Positions 41,165-52,192 of a stretch of 64,000 nt of DNA are shown piece by piece (positions within the stretch are counted from its first letter, which is position 1; each line of letters begins with the position of its first letter). Under the pieces are notes generated by a model. That model worked only from the letters and a program-made list of their open reading frames with translations. It searched no databases and was not told the origin of the DNA. This stretch comes from Macrotrachela quadricornifera. Its lineage: Eukaryota > Rotifera > Eurotatoria > Philodinida > Philodinidae. The stretch lies in NCBI GenBank assembly GCA_022393335.1, contig JAJEKB010021815.1, forward strand, positions 196,964 to 260,963, in the 5' to 3' direction. A program made the translations under genes and the position numbers.

Positions 41165-41174
41165 TATATAAATA
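41165..41174 (+). promoter_or_regulatory. Orphan TATA box and possible untranslated first exon
   Basis: TATATAAATA is followed about 75-90 bases later by a strong donor-like AAAGTAAGT near 41259-41267. The intervening stretch looks like a short 5' leader. No plus-strand coding exon follows; the next gene is the ART-TPR gene in the opposite orientation. It is either a fossil promoter or the start of an antisense transcript. Confidence 0.3.
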
Positions 41175-41587
41175 CACCTCTTTTTCTCATTTCAGCGTCA
41201 TTCAGGACCCTATCAAATATCAATAACAATCAAGTGAAGTGAAGTGAACAATTCAAAGTAAGTTCTTTTTTTTTTATTTTCTTCCGCTTTTTTTTTCTTT
41301 TTAGATTTATTTTCGAAATGTGTTCAATCATGATGCATATTACGTTTATATTCTAAGGTAATTATTACTTTTATAATACAGAGAAACTATCGTAATAAGC
41401 GAAATGCAAACATGTCTCTGAAAGCCTGTTATACATGTATGTGAGTACATGTATTGCCTTACCGGTCGACTGTGTCCAGTAAGTTTCAATTATTTCAGAG
41501 GTTCTCTAAACGTGCGCGAGAGGTAGTAAAAAAGAGAGGCAACTCAAATAAATGAAAACGATGCTTCTTTATTTATCAAATAATATT

Positions 41588-44314
41588 TCACAATTTCTTT
41601 TTCACAGATTCTATACTCTCTCGCACAGTTTTAATATTCGGATGATTCGGAGGTAATGAAGTTTGCCTAATGTTAAGAGCATGTTCATACAACAAGAGTG
41701 CTTTCGAGTAATTGCCCTTACTTCTGTATACCCCAGCGATGTTGTTATAGGAAGTAGCCAATGAAGGATCATTTGCAGGAAGAGTTTTTTGACGAATTTC
41801 AAGTGATTTTTCGTAAAACGAAAGTGCTTTTGAATACTCTCCCATGTTGTCATACACCATACCGATGTTGTTGTAGAANNNNNNNNNNACCATACCGATG
41901 TTGTTGTAGAAAGTAGCCAAATCAGGATGATTTGCCGGAAGAGTTTTCTGTTTCATTTCAAGTGCTTTTTTGTAAAACGAAAGTGCTTTTGAATACTCTC
42001 CCATGTTGTCATGCACCATACCGATGTTGTTGTAGAAAGTAGCAAAATCAGGATGATTTGCAGGAAGAGTTTTTTGACCGATTTCAAGTGCTTTGTCGTA
42101 AAACGATAGTGCTTTCGAATACTCTCCCATGTTGTCATACACCAAACCGATGTTGTTGTAGGAAGTAGACAATGAAGGATGATTTGCAGGAAGAGTTTTT
42201 TGACAAATTTCAAAATCTTTTTCGTAAAACGAAAGTGCTTTCAAATACTCTCCAGTGTTTACATACACCGCACCGATGTTGTTGTAGGAAGTAGCCAAAT
42301 CAGGATGATTTCCAGGAAGAGTTTTTTGACGAATTTCAAGTGCTTTTTTGTAAAACGAAAGAGCTTTCGAATACTCTCCCATGTTCTTATACACCACACC
42401 GATGTTGTTGTAGGAAGTAGACAATGAAGGATGATTTGCAGGAAAAGTTTTTTGACAAATTTCAAGTGCTTCTTCGTAAAACGAAAGCGCTTTCAAATAC
42501 TCTCCCGTGTTTTCATACACCGCACCGATGTTGTTGTAGGAAGTAGCCAAATCAGGATGATTTCTAGGAAGAGTTTTCTGTTTCATTTCAAGTGCTTTTT
42601 CGTAAAACGAAAGTGCTTTCGAATACTCTCCCATGTTCTTATACACCACACCGATGTTGTTGTAGGAAGTAGACAATGAAGGATGATTTGCAGGAAAAGT
42701 TTTTTGACAAATTTCAAGTGCTTCTTCGTAAAACGAAAGTGCTTTCGAATACTCTCGCATGTTGTCATACACCGCACCGATGTTGTTGTAGGAAGCAGCC
42801 AATGAAGGATGATTTGCGGGAAGAGTTTTTTGTTCGATTTCAAGTGCTCTTTCATAGTAACAGATGGCCTTATCATAATCATCTTGATTATTCTTAACAT
42901 ATCCGAGTTGGTTATAATAAAACGCTTTATCACTCTCGTCGGATGTCTGTTCGAGTAATAATGTGTAGAGTTTTTCAGCTTTATCGAACTTTTTCAAAAG
43001 AAGCAACAAACTACCTATTCGCTCCCATCCGGTTCCATGAGTACTTTCTTGTATATGTTTGGTTAGTGTTCGAAGTTGGGGATCATCATCTGATGTTAGT
43101 ACAAGTTCCACTTGATAAAGTGAATTGTTTAGATCAATCTGTATAATTTCGCCAATACGAAAGACGGTGTGCATAGAGAAGAGAATTTCTTCTTCCTTCT
43201 TAAAATAACTAAATTTTTTAATGGCAGCGAAAGGTGCGGACGAAACAGAAGGATCAATAGACATTCGAAAGAAAATGCCAACCATATCAGTTTTTGTTAA
43301 AACACTTTTTGCGAATCTTAGAGAAACTTCTCGTTTTGTACTGGTAGAGAGGAAATTGTTAAAAGACATTAAACCACCTTTCGTATTAGAAAGTGTTTCA
43401 AAATCTTTAGTCGAGAGACCTTGTCCTCGATAAACTGTAAATGGCTTTCCTTCGTAAGAAGTAAGCTGTTGTTGATGTAATTGTTCAATTTGTTGGTGAA
43501 GATCACGTATAAAGAAGCCCATATTAATGATGGTGTCAGCTTCTAAAGTTCGAAGGGCTCGATTTAACATTTTATACGTGAAACATTCACGTGTATACCA
43601 CCAGATTGCCAACTGTGGGTGATATTCATGTTCAAATTTATTAATAATTTCCAGCTCAATCATATTATCATCGTGAAGTTTACGACAGTAATTTACTAAA
43701 TCCTTGATGGATTGTTGATTATATTCCATTTCAAGGAGAATATCCTTGAATATTTGTGTGTACATAAAGTTGGGCTCCAGTTGATTTAAATCTTCACTGG
43801 AAGTTCCCTGATTTATTGGGACAAAACTTACCGGAATGGAGTCTTGTTCACATTGTTTTACAGCCATTTGCAATGCTTCACAAATGGGTGTAATTGATGT
43901 ATATACACCCTTGATTTTTTTCCATTGTTTTACCCATTGTTTATGATAAGATTTATTACCACAGAAAATATAAATAGCATCTAATTGTGACATCCCATGA
44001 ACATTAGGAACTAGATGTTGACCTATTGATCCCGATGTAATGATGAATGCTTTCTCGTTATCGATGCCTTTGAGAAACTGAATACATTGTTCTTGATCAG
44101 TAAAAATATTCACCTGGTTAACAATACTTCTCAAATGTGCCAATGTGTTTTGTGAATCTTTGTTTGATTCATGGATATTGGCATCGACCCAAATTAAAAA
44201 ATAATTCTGAATGATTCGTCCAGTTGCATTGATAGTATTGACTGCTGTTGTTGTAGTTGTAGCAGCAGCCATTGATGATGTGGAAATATTATGTTTTGAT
44301 TCTTTTGCATCCAT
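41588..44314 (-). CDS. Mono-ADP-ribosyltransferase fused to tetratricopeptide repeats, 908 aa in the assembly
   Basis: Single coding exon. Residues ~35-165 form an alpha/beta, receiver- or TIR-like N-terminal domain (NYFLIWVDANIHESN, AFIITSGSIGQ, DAIYIFCGN). Residues ~215-405 are an R-S-E class ADP-ribosyltransferase domain: VYRGQG with R296, FLSTST with Ser-Thr-Ser at 323-325, and KKEEEILF with the E-x-E pair at 374/376, the pattern of arginine-specific enzymes that transfer ADP-ribose from NAD+ to proteins. Residues ~455-905 hold at least ten kinesin-light-chain-type TPRs of 42 residues (YNNIGxVYxNxGEYxKALSFYE). This architecture is familiar from bdelloid genomes. Target and role are unknown; TPRs probably recruit the substrate. 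A 10-N gap lies in the TPR array. Just before the ATG, on the minus strand, CATTCAG may be a 5'-UTR acceptor. It lies among mobile elements. Confidence 0.85.
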   Translation of the reverse strand: MDAKESKHNISTSSMAAATTTTTAVNTINATGRIIQNYFLIWVDANIHESNKDSQNTLAHLRSIVNQVNIFTDQEQCIQFLKGIDNEKAFIITSGSIGQHLVPNVHGMSQLDAIYIFCGNKSYHKQWVKQWKKIKGVYTSITPICEALQMAVKQCEQDSIPVSFVPINQGTSSEDLNQLEPNFMYTQIFKDILLEMEYNQQSIKDLVNYCRKLHDDNMIELEIINKFEHEYHPQLAIWWYTRECFTYKMLNRALRTLEADTIINMGFFIRDLHQQIEQLHQQQLTSYEGKPFTVYRGQGLSTKDFETLSNTKGGLMSFNNFLSTSTKREVSLRFAKSVLTKTDMVGIFFRMSIDPSVSSAPFAAIKKFSYFKKEEEILFSMHTVFRIGEIIQIDLNNSLYQVELVLTSDDDPQLRTLTKHIQESTHGTGWERIGSLLLLLKKFDKAEKLYTLLLEQTSDESDKAFYYNQLGYVKNNQDDYDKAICYYERALEIEQKTLPANHPSLAASYNNIGAVYDNMREYSKALSFYEEALEICQKTFPANHPSLSTSYNNIGVVYKNMGEYSKALSFYEKALEMKQKTLPRNHPDLATSYNNIGAVYENTGEYLKALSFYEEALEICQKTFPANHPSLSTSYNNIGVVYKNMGEYSKALSFYKKALEIRQKTLPGNHPDLATSYNNIGAVYVNTGEYLKALSFYEKDFEICQKTLPANHPSLSTSYNNIGLVYDNMGEYSKALSFYDKALEIGQKTLPANHPDFATFYNNIGMVHDNMGEYSKALSFYKKALEMKQKTLPANHPDLATFYNNIGMXXXXFYNNIGMVYDNMGEYSKALSFYEKSLEIRQKTLPANDPSLATSYNNIAGVYRSKGNYSKALLLYEHALNIRQTSLPPNHPNIKTVRESIESVKKKL
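41620..42915 (-). repeat. Tandem 126-bp coding repeats (TPR array)
   Basis: At least ten units of 126 bp with high DNA identity between non-adjacent copies. Units alternate in two types: one carries GEYSKALSFY and NHPDLATSYNNIGAVY, the other GEYLKALSFYE and NHPSLSTSYNNIGVVY. A 252-bp dimer is therefore the real unit of expansion in the central part. The end units are more diverged. Confidence 0.85.
41879..41888. other. Assembly gap (10 N) inside the TPR array
   Basis: The 23 bases before the gap (ending TTGTTGTAGAA) are identical to the 23 bases after it. The two contig ends may overlap. See the corresponding finding. Confidence 0.95.
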
Positions 44315-45829
44315 GTGTTCTGAATGATCACTTGGCTACAAATGTAATATTTGTTTAACTAGTTATGTTTTTAGACTGAGATAGAAATCACATCGTGTAA
44401 TTACAAGTAGCATTCATCCTACGGCTACGCTGACCCTTTTCTGAAAGAAAATTTGCTACGATTTTTATTCAAAATAATTCAGACTCGGATTGTATTAAAT
44501 CTCATAGTTCTTGATCGCATGAAAAATAGGAAACAAACATTCACTCTTTAGCAACGATCGTTTTATAGAAATATCCCTATCTCTAATTCATATATAAATG
44601 ACAATCGTCATTTTAACTCATTTCTTGATGAAATAAACATTATTTCTTATATCCATGTTAAAGACTACCACTACGTAAAAATTTGTACACGAAAATTCCA
44701 AGATCTTATTCTCAAACTGCTATGTCAAACAGTATTACTTCTAAGTATGGAATGTGATTTCTTATAGCTAAGTATATGAACTACCGTAGCCAATATCCAT
44801 ATCTCCATATGGGTATAATTAGTGCATCATTTAGTGTCATTACTCATTCTTTTGATAGGACTAGCTTTAAGAAATTGTGAAGACCATTCAAAATTATAGC
44901 ATTCTGAACAGCTTCTTAAACTTTTACGATGGCACAACTACATATCTATTCGTGCCTACGCTACAACAAACAAATAACAGCATGCTAGCATCCATAAATT
45001 TTTTACTACGTAGATTCTGTTACGTCAAGTGCCTAATAAAAAATTATTTTGGTTTAAGAATCAAATTACTTGACAATTTCTGAAGACATCTCAACTCTCG
45101 CTTACTATGATTACGATAAACCATTAAAACAAACGTCTCGTCGTTCATCGGCCTTCTTCCACTCGGTTAATCACGACTAGCTGTTTTCATATATATTAGC
45201 AATCTACCTTACAATATTAGTTCAGTTTTCAAGCGAATGGATACGTCTAATTGGTATTCTTCTCAAAAAGTAATGTACTATTGTTATTACGCTCGCCAAG
45301 ATGAAAACTAGCAGAAGAAGAATTATTTAAAAGTTACTACAAATAGAGCGCATTACATTGTGGTCTGAGAAGATCTTCATTTGCTTTGAATCTTAGTTTA
45401 CAGTTGATGTCTATGAAGACTTAACAATGAAGTTGAAGCGGTCACTTCTGTTTTTTTACATATTTTTGTATAAATCTTACCCAGAAATCTGACGTACAGT
45501 AATCAATAGAGAAAAATGTTTAAATCAAAATCAATCTTGAGCATAGATTCACGACTTTCGACTATCCTTCAGTCAAGCTTAAAATAACGAGGAGCTCGTC
45601 AAAAAAAAGCTAAGAAATACATCAGAAAAGTTTTCATTGACTTCAAACTCGCATTTTTCGTGTTCGATAACACTTAGCCAGTTTTATAAAAAACTATGAT
45701 TTAGTCATTAATCATTAACCAATAACTATCGATATTGAAAAGTTAACCTAAGGTTTGAGTTTCCCATAGCCAATTCCTTTTGATGAAAGGTAACTGAAGA
45801 CAATTCATATTATTCATTATTCATTATTT
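44315..45829. other. Intergenic region upstream of the ART-TPR gene
   Basis: About 1.5 kb with no supported gene. Base composition is more mixed than the gene-dense part, as expected for decayed element sequence, but nothing specific is recognised. Confidence 0.4.
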
Positions 45830-46480
45830 GATAAAATCAACTCACGAAGACGGGTCACCAACTTGAAAATCGCTTTTGAGCTGATACTTTGTGCATGAGT
45901 AGACCCTAGTGAGACTAGTAAAATCCTAGAACGATAAGCGCTAATAGAGGTTTCTGTCTGGGTTATAATCGTTTTACTAAAATTTCAGCCTATGTCGGGA
46001 TATATACTCAAAAAATGAATGACTGTATTTGGACCTGAATTTTCGTCCAAATTGAGGTCTAACCATAATTAACTTTCCCTAAAAATTTCAGATCAATCGA
46101 GTGTTTTATTCACAAGATAATGAGTTTTCAAAAAGTGCTCATATTTCACCAATGACTCATGAATATCTGTTTTTTCTGAAAACTTATTATCTTGTGAATA
46201 AAACATTCGATTGATCTGAAATTTTTAGGGAAAGTTATCTATGGTTAGACCTCAATTTGGACGAAAATTCAGGTCCAAATACAGTCATTCATTTTTTGAG
46301 TATATATCCCGACATAGGCTGAAATTTTAGTAAAACGATTATAACCCGGACAGAAACCTCTATTAGCGCTTATCGTTCTAGGATTTTACTAGTCTCACTA
46401 GGGTCTACTCATGCACAAAGTATCAGCTCAAAAGCGATTTTCAAGTTGGTGACTCTTCCTCGTCAGTTTTGATTTATCGA
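45830..46480. mobile_element. Long hairpin (foldback) element, arms ~280 bp and about 97-98% identical
   Basis: 45853-46130 is the reverse complement of 46177-46452 with only a handful of mismatches, around a 46-nt loop. Weaker pairing continues outward to about 45830 and 46480. Blocks such as AAAATCGCTTTTGAGCTGAT, GTAGACCCTAGTGAGAC and CCTATGTCGGGATATATAC occur in both arms. There is no frame. The high arm identity points to recent insertion or arm homogenisation. Confidence 0.8.
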
Positions 46481-46799
46481 TTTTCGGTTAATTTGCATCA
46501 ATCTTTTTAAGAAAAGTATAAACTAATTACTAATTATTTATTACCTCTTCACTATTCACAAATTTGATTCCAGTTTCGAATTCTTTACTATTGATTACCT
46601 TTCGTAAAATTTTTCGAAGAATATCATAAGATTTTATGTTAATCTAGTCGACATCCTTTTCCGTTTGGGTTGAGTACAACTACATACAAACTAACTTTAG
46701 AAACAAACATACATGTAAAGCTGCGAACTTATTTTATGTTATATGATTTCTCTTCCATCTAGAAAACTAATCATTATTTTCTTAGAAAGTGATCTTCTG

Positions 46800-47275
46800 C
46801 AGTCAAAACCTCATTTAAAAAGCTTTTACAGAAACTAATAACATCCATCGATTTTCCAATCTCGAAAACCTTTGATCGAACTTTGTACGAAAATGATTTT
46901 TTTTAAAAGTCCTTTTTTCATAAACCTTTATCGTAAAAACCTCATCCTTTATATAAAAAATCAACCGCAAAAAAATACTTTCAAAAATTATTGATGGATT
47001 CAGATTACTCAACGTTAAAAGCCTTTGGTCAAACTTTCTAAGAAAATCGTTTTTTCATTGAGAAAACCTCATCCAGATCGAAAAAAATTTTCAAAATCGG
47101 GTGGCATCAATCAACTCCATGACCTTAAAAACTGTTTGGTTAAACTTTGCAAGACACGAATTTTTTCTTAAAAAAGTTCTTTTTTTTAATACAATTAAAA
47201 TACTTGAAAAAAAATTTTCAGAAGCTGATGATATCAACCGATTCCTTGGCTTAAAAATCTATAGAAAAGTTTCAG
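46800..47275. repeat. Decayed tandem repeat, period about 120-130 bp, nearly four units
   Basis: The core block AAAACCTTTGGTCAAACTTTGTAAGAAAATCG recurs in variant form near 46865, 47018, 47126 and (truncated) 47255. Each is preceded by a block like CAGAAGCTGATGATATCAACCGATTCC and followed by a poly-T and AAAAGTCCTTTTTT-like stretch. Units differ by many substitutions and indels. It does not encode a consistent protein. Confidence 0.6.
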
Positions 47276-50200
47276 GGTATATTATGCACTAATCTTATCG
47301 ATCTAGCCATTTCTGTTTCGTGATTGGTTAGAACAGATAGACAAACTTTAAAACAAATTTACAGCCGTAAAATCCTTTCTTTCATAAAAAGAAATAGTTT
47401 CTCTTTATGAATTCTAGATTAATGAATTTTCATAAAGTTCTCAATGATATTTGATCAGATGTTTTACTCAATTGGAATTTAAACCGTATAATTGCTATTT
47501 TTATAAAATCAGAAGAGAAACTGAGTATCAAAAATTACAACCAGAAAGAACCGAAACTGATACAACACCGACCTCAATGGCTTTAAGAAATACAAGCAAT
47601 AAAACGGATTACTATTTAATATTCTCTTTTTTATTTGAATAAAAAGGTATTTCAGTCACATTTTTCTGTAAATCTCACTCACTAATAATTGCGTTTTTAA
47701 CTGTTAAACATGATTTGAAAGTGTGTGAAACTGCAATTATTTCATTTCTTACATCTTACCTGCCCTAACCTATGCTGGAAATGTCTTATACTATCATATT
47801 CTGACCTACAACCATCGTGTCCTGATCTTTCCCTGTCCAACATCCACCATGTTCTAATCCTGTCCTCTTCTGAAAAATAGGGTAGGACAGAACACAACAG
47901 AACAGATTTACCTTGCACATCTCTAATTTTTAAGACCTATAACGCTTTGTAAAGTCACTATCTGCACAATATTCAACAAAATTAGAGTACTATTATTTTA
48001 CAAAAACTACTTCTTTCGAGCGACATTGTATTTATTCACCTGCTTATCAAGGTGTACTTTCCATTGTCCAATTTGTCTATTGAATCATTGGCGTATTAAG
48101 AATTGAATTGAGACAAGTCATCTTAAAACAATGGCTTATTTCTACATTAACTTGTTCAGTGAGCTCCCGAGGATCGTATGTAGTGAACCAAAGTTAGCAC
48201 TAGCCAAACTGCAATCCATATTCCATATTTTACCATTTTTTTAATACATACGCATAGAACGATGAAAAAATGACTGTCGGTTGTTCCAAGTGTTTTGAAG
48301 AAGTTTTACATTAACTTCTTCACCTTTTGACCTCTTCTTAATGGTGGCACTCGCATCTTCTTAAGGGCTACTTAATAGTCGCACTGGTAACATTTTTAGG
48401 TCATCTAGTGATGGTATTTGCTATTTTCGAAGTCCTCCCTAGACAGAATATCTACGACTAGTGGATCTCGTACGTGCTGCACGGCTGTTTCCAGCTGTAA
48501 CATACGATGCGAGTCCTTGAATCTTCACCTGGTTGAAACTATGCCGACGTTGGACAACTTCTCTACATTCAGAGAACCCTGCCGTTTCATAACCTTACAT
48601 CGCATGCATTTTATAGCACACATAGCATTTGGCTGTTTACTCCTCTGTAGCTTTTGTACCCTTTTCCTTCATTGCCTTGTGCTACCAAAATGTCTTGTAT
48701 TCTAATCACCATACACAGTTCAGAGCTGATGGACACCTCTATATAATAGTTCTTCAGAAGCTGTGGATACCCCATATAATAGTCCTTGAGTACGTATGGC
48801 TAGCCTCATAGGATACCTCTCGAGGACCTAGAAGTTCTCCTATATAATAGTGTTAGGATGTGTTTCCTTATATAGGAAATTCGCTTTTAATCATTGACCT
48901 CGAATCTGATTGGTTAAAAAATATGATCAATAGGAGAGGGATCATATGTGACACTCAGCATTATTATATAGATGAATTTTTCCTCATTCTTAAGAGACTT
49001 AACCATACCTACACAGGTGCGACCATTAGGTTTGGAACGGCTTGATTTCCACTAGATGGATAAACTTATGGCTTGAAAAGGCTGAATTTAATCTATCTAT
49101 TTGAAACAAAACCTACAGCAATATCAGAAACAATTAAATGAAATTTATTCATGGAAAATAAATCGAAAATTCAGTTGCCTTCGATAATAATTATGATGGC
49201 AAATTTCAAAAAAACTTACTTTGATTTAATCACGACGAAATAGGACGAGTATAGAAACAAATTTCAATGATTTTTCACTTTTCAATTTATTCGGACAGAG
49301 AAATAATTAAAAAATGAATGCTGTAATGCCTAAAAAGTGCACCTTTCAGCGGATGAAAAAATTTTTTCACAAAGGTTAACAATGCTAGCAGCTTGAAGCA
49401 CGAGTACTGCGTTTTTTTGCTCTTAAAATAACATTCTCTATACGAATGTGTGTGCTTTACGTGGGTAAAAATTTCAACTTTTTTGTTTTTTTTCTGGTTT
49501 GGTAGCTGCTTATAAAACACCAGAAATTTTGAAAGTATTATAACAGCAAGTAGTTTGAAGAATCATTCTCAAATTTATTTCAAATATAAGATGTGATGCA
49601 GTCACATTTCACCGGTTCTTTATAGCACAAACCAACATCTTTGTGCAATTGTTAACTTTTTCGAGGAGAGAAACAAAGGAGGCTGGTTGTTCTACTGTTA
49701 GTCGAAAAGCTACGATGAACTGGCCGTCATTCGAATTATATTATAGAATAGTTTAATATAGAAGTTTCGTTCATTGCCAAATTAAGACAAATGCTACTAA
49801 CAGCCATGCACCCATACCGAACTTGTCCGATTCGATCATTCTTAATATCTGATTCTAGCAAGCGATGAAATACAATAACGACCAGATCTAGACATGACCC
49901 AAATCCGCGAAATTAAGCTTGAAATTTCTTATCTGTAACACTCTCGATCCATATCTAAATGTTAGCAATCATTTTAAGAAATTTCTTCAAAAGTTAAAAA
50001 GCTCTCAAAGTTAATCACTACCTTATTTCGACTCTTCTGTCTTGTCATATTTTAAAAAGCCTTTTGATTAGCTACCCCGAAATCAATGTTGCTTAACTGC
50101 TTTTGCTTCATTTATCAATGCGTTCCTCTAGTTTTGTCGCAGATGAATCAGAATATCAGCATGTAAAATTTATAAAGATTATGACAGACAGGTTAGTCAG

Positions 50201-52192
50201 ACCGCAGAAAGTGGTAGACAGGTAGGTTCGGTCGAAAAAAGAACTGAGTTGTTCTGCAGTTTGTCGTGGGCCTGCCAGGCTTAGATAAAGTAGATCCATT
50301 TGGATCACAAGTCGTGATCTTCACCAAACCATAAATAGGATGTCTGAAAACAGACTCATGAGTTATCACTGCCATCCCTAAGACATACCCAAAAAATCAT
50401 AAAAGTCGTGTCGAACAACAATGTAAAAGTTACGTACACACCGTTAAACATCAGCTTAAAAACGATCAGATATATTCTGGAGATAGGAATTATTAAGTTG
50501 TTGACTCACTCTTCGGACACAACATCAAAAGCTAGCAATATAAGGTACAAAGAAGTGTTGCGCAGTTACAGAAATCATGTTAAAATAAGGTTAATAACGT
50601 GACAGATATGACATGTTCGAAGCCATCCAAACGACCTAGACATAGCGTAATAAGGTTCGAAAAGTTATGGGTATTATACCTGAAATAATCTCTCAAGGTC
50701 CTAAGTATTATGATTATAAAGAGCTGAAAAATTCTCAGTACTGCGCACTAGACAACCTTTACAAGTCACATGTATAGTGATTGCCGAGCGTTCAAAAAGT
50801 TGCGACTGTTATGTTCGAAAACACCTCTAAGAAACACAGATGTTAAGGTCGAGAAAAGTTCAAAAAGTTTTAATTTTTATACTCGGGGAAGCCTCGCAAA
50901 GTTATTAGATATCATGGCCAAATATGGTTCTAAAAGTAGCAATAATATTTCTAATTAGTTGAGTACTAATTAATTAATTCTTAATTGTTTACGAGCAATA
51001 TATTGTCTTAGTATGATAACTTTTAAAACACGGAAGATATTTTAGTGATAAAATGTCGATACGTAAGTGAATTTGATCTTTTGAGTTTACCTCTCAAACT
51101 CCCTTTTTTTGACCTAAATTATATCAAACAAATTTTTATCCCAAATGAAAAAAGCATGGAAGAATTCGAAGAGTGAACAGGACAAATTGACTGATTGAAA
51201 ACCGATTCCATTTCGATTCATTTATTTTAATAGTCTACGCAGAAAAGGAGCAAAACAGATATATCATGGCAAACTATTAACTCTAATTTTATTGCTTTAT
51301 TTTTTCTATATGAAGTGAACGATATTTCTTTGGCTAGCATGTTTGGTTCATTTCCTATGACAACCAAAGTCATACCTTTTAAGAAGTACAAATAATAAAA
51401 ATTGTTTTGCTTCCACATTTTAAGTATTAAAAACTTAATTCCAGTCTATCACTAATGCCATATATTGAAGAAAACATTTTTTTACCAGTTGATAAAAATT
51501 CTGCTTCTCTATCTATTCTTTTCAAAAAAGAATCGTCATCAAATACAACTTAAGGTATTTGTTGGGAATTTTTTACCGGTGAAGGCAACTATACATAAGA
51601 CGATTGTTTAAAAATGAAACGATTTGAACACAAAAAGAAAAATAAAAAAACTCATTCGGAGCCATTTGAATGAATTCGGATGTCTGAATAGTTTTTTCGA
51701 TTGGTTACATCCTCAAGCATCATCTCTTAGACTGGACAACTATGCAACTATTATTCCATCTTTGATCAAAATAATATTGTGACATTTTATTTACGTTATT
51801 AAAAAAGGAAAGGAAAAATTTTGTGTGCCATGGAAAGTTAATCGTTGCATTTAAAGAGAAACAAAATTTTTTTTAGTGAAGTAAGTAACTATAATTTGAT
51901 TATAATCGAAATGTTTTTCGTCAAGAATATATTAAATGCAATTATTCATCATATTTGTTCGCTAAGTCTCTATTGTCTTCAGAAACTTTGGTTTGTTTCT
52001 CTCTAAGATAATATATAACTGCTTCTATCAAAATTTCTTACTACATTGTTATCATCACATCTAGGTAGTTACATACACAGATAAGAAGTTGAATTCTGAT
52101 AAGATATTCGATGACACATAATACACGTGCACGAGTATACTTATAAGATAACAAATTATCTTAAAACACATACATTAAAGTGAAATATATTC
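47276..52192. other. Gene-poor region, about 4.9 kb
   Basis: Only short, interrupted frames occur. Patches near 48400-48720 and 50200-50960 have higher GC than the surroundings and may be decayed coding or transposon sequence, but no domain can be read from them. A motif like CTATATAATAGT recurs near 48740, 48772 and 48840. No intact gene is supported. Confidence 0.45.

Noticed and set aside
42179..42933. Overlapping frames on both strands within the TPR region (e.g. 42431-42679 plus strand)
   Set aside because: They repeat every 126 bp and are shadows of the TPR-coding frame.
47750..47935. TTGCACATCTCTA at 47912-47924 and CTGTCC/GGACAG-rich flanks, like the end of a hAT element
   Set aside because: No partner terminal repeat or target duplication found nearby, so it cannot be called an element.
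48418..48811. Two short plus-strand frames in a slightly GC-richer patch
   Set aside because: No start context, domain or splice partner; the reverse strand is also interrupted. Possibly decayed element sequence.
50193..50960. Several 60-residue frames on both strands near 50.2-51.0 kb
   Set aside because: No continuous exon structure and no recognisable domain.
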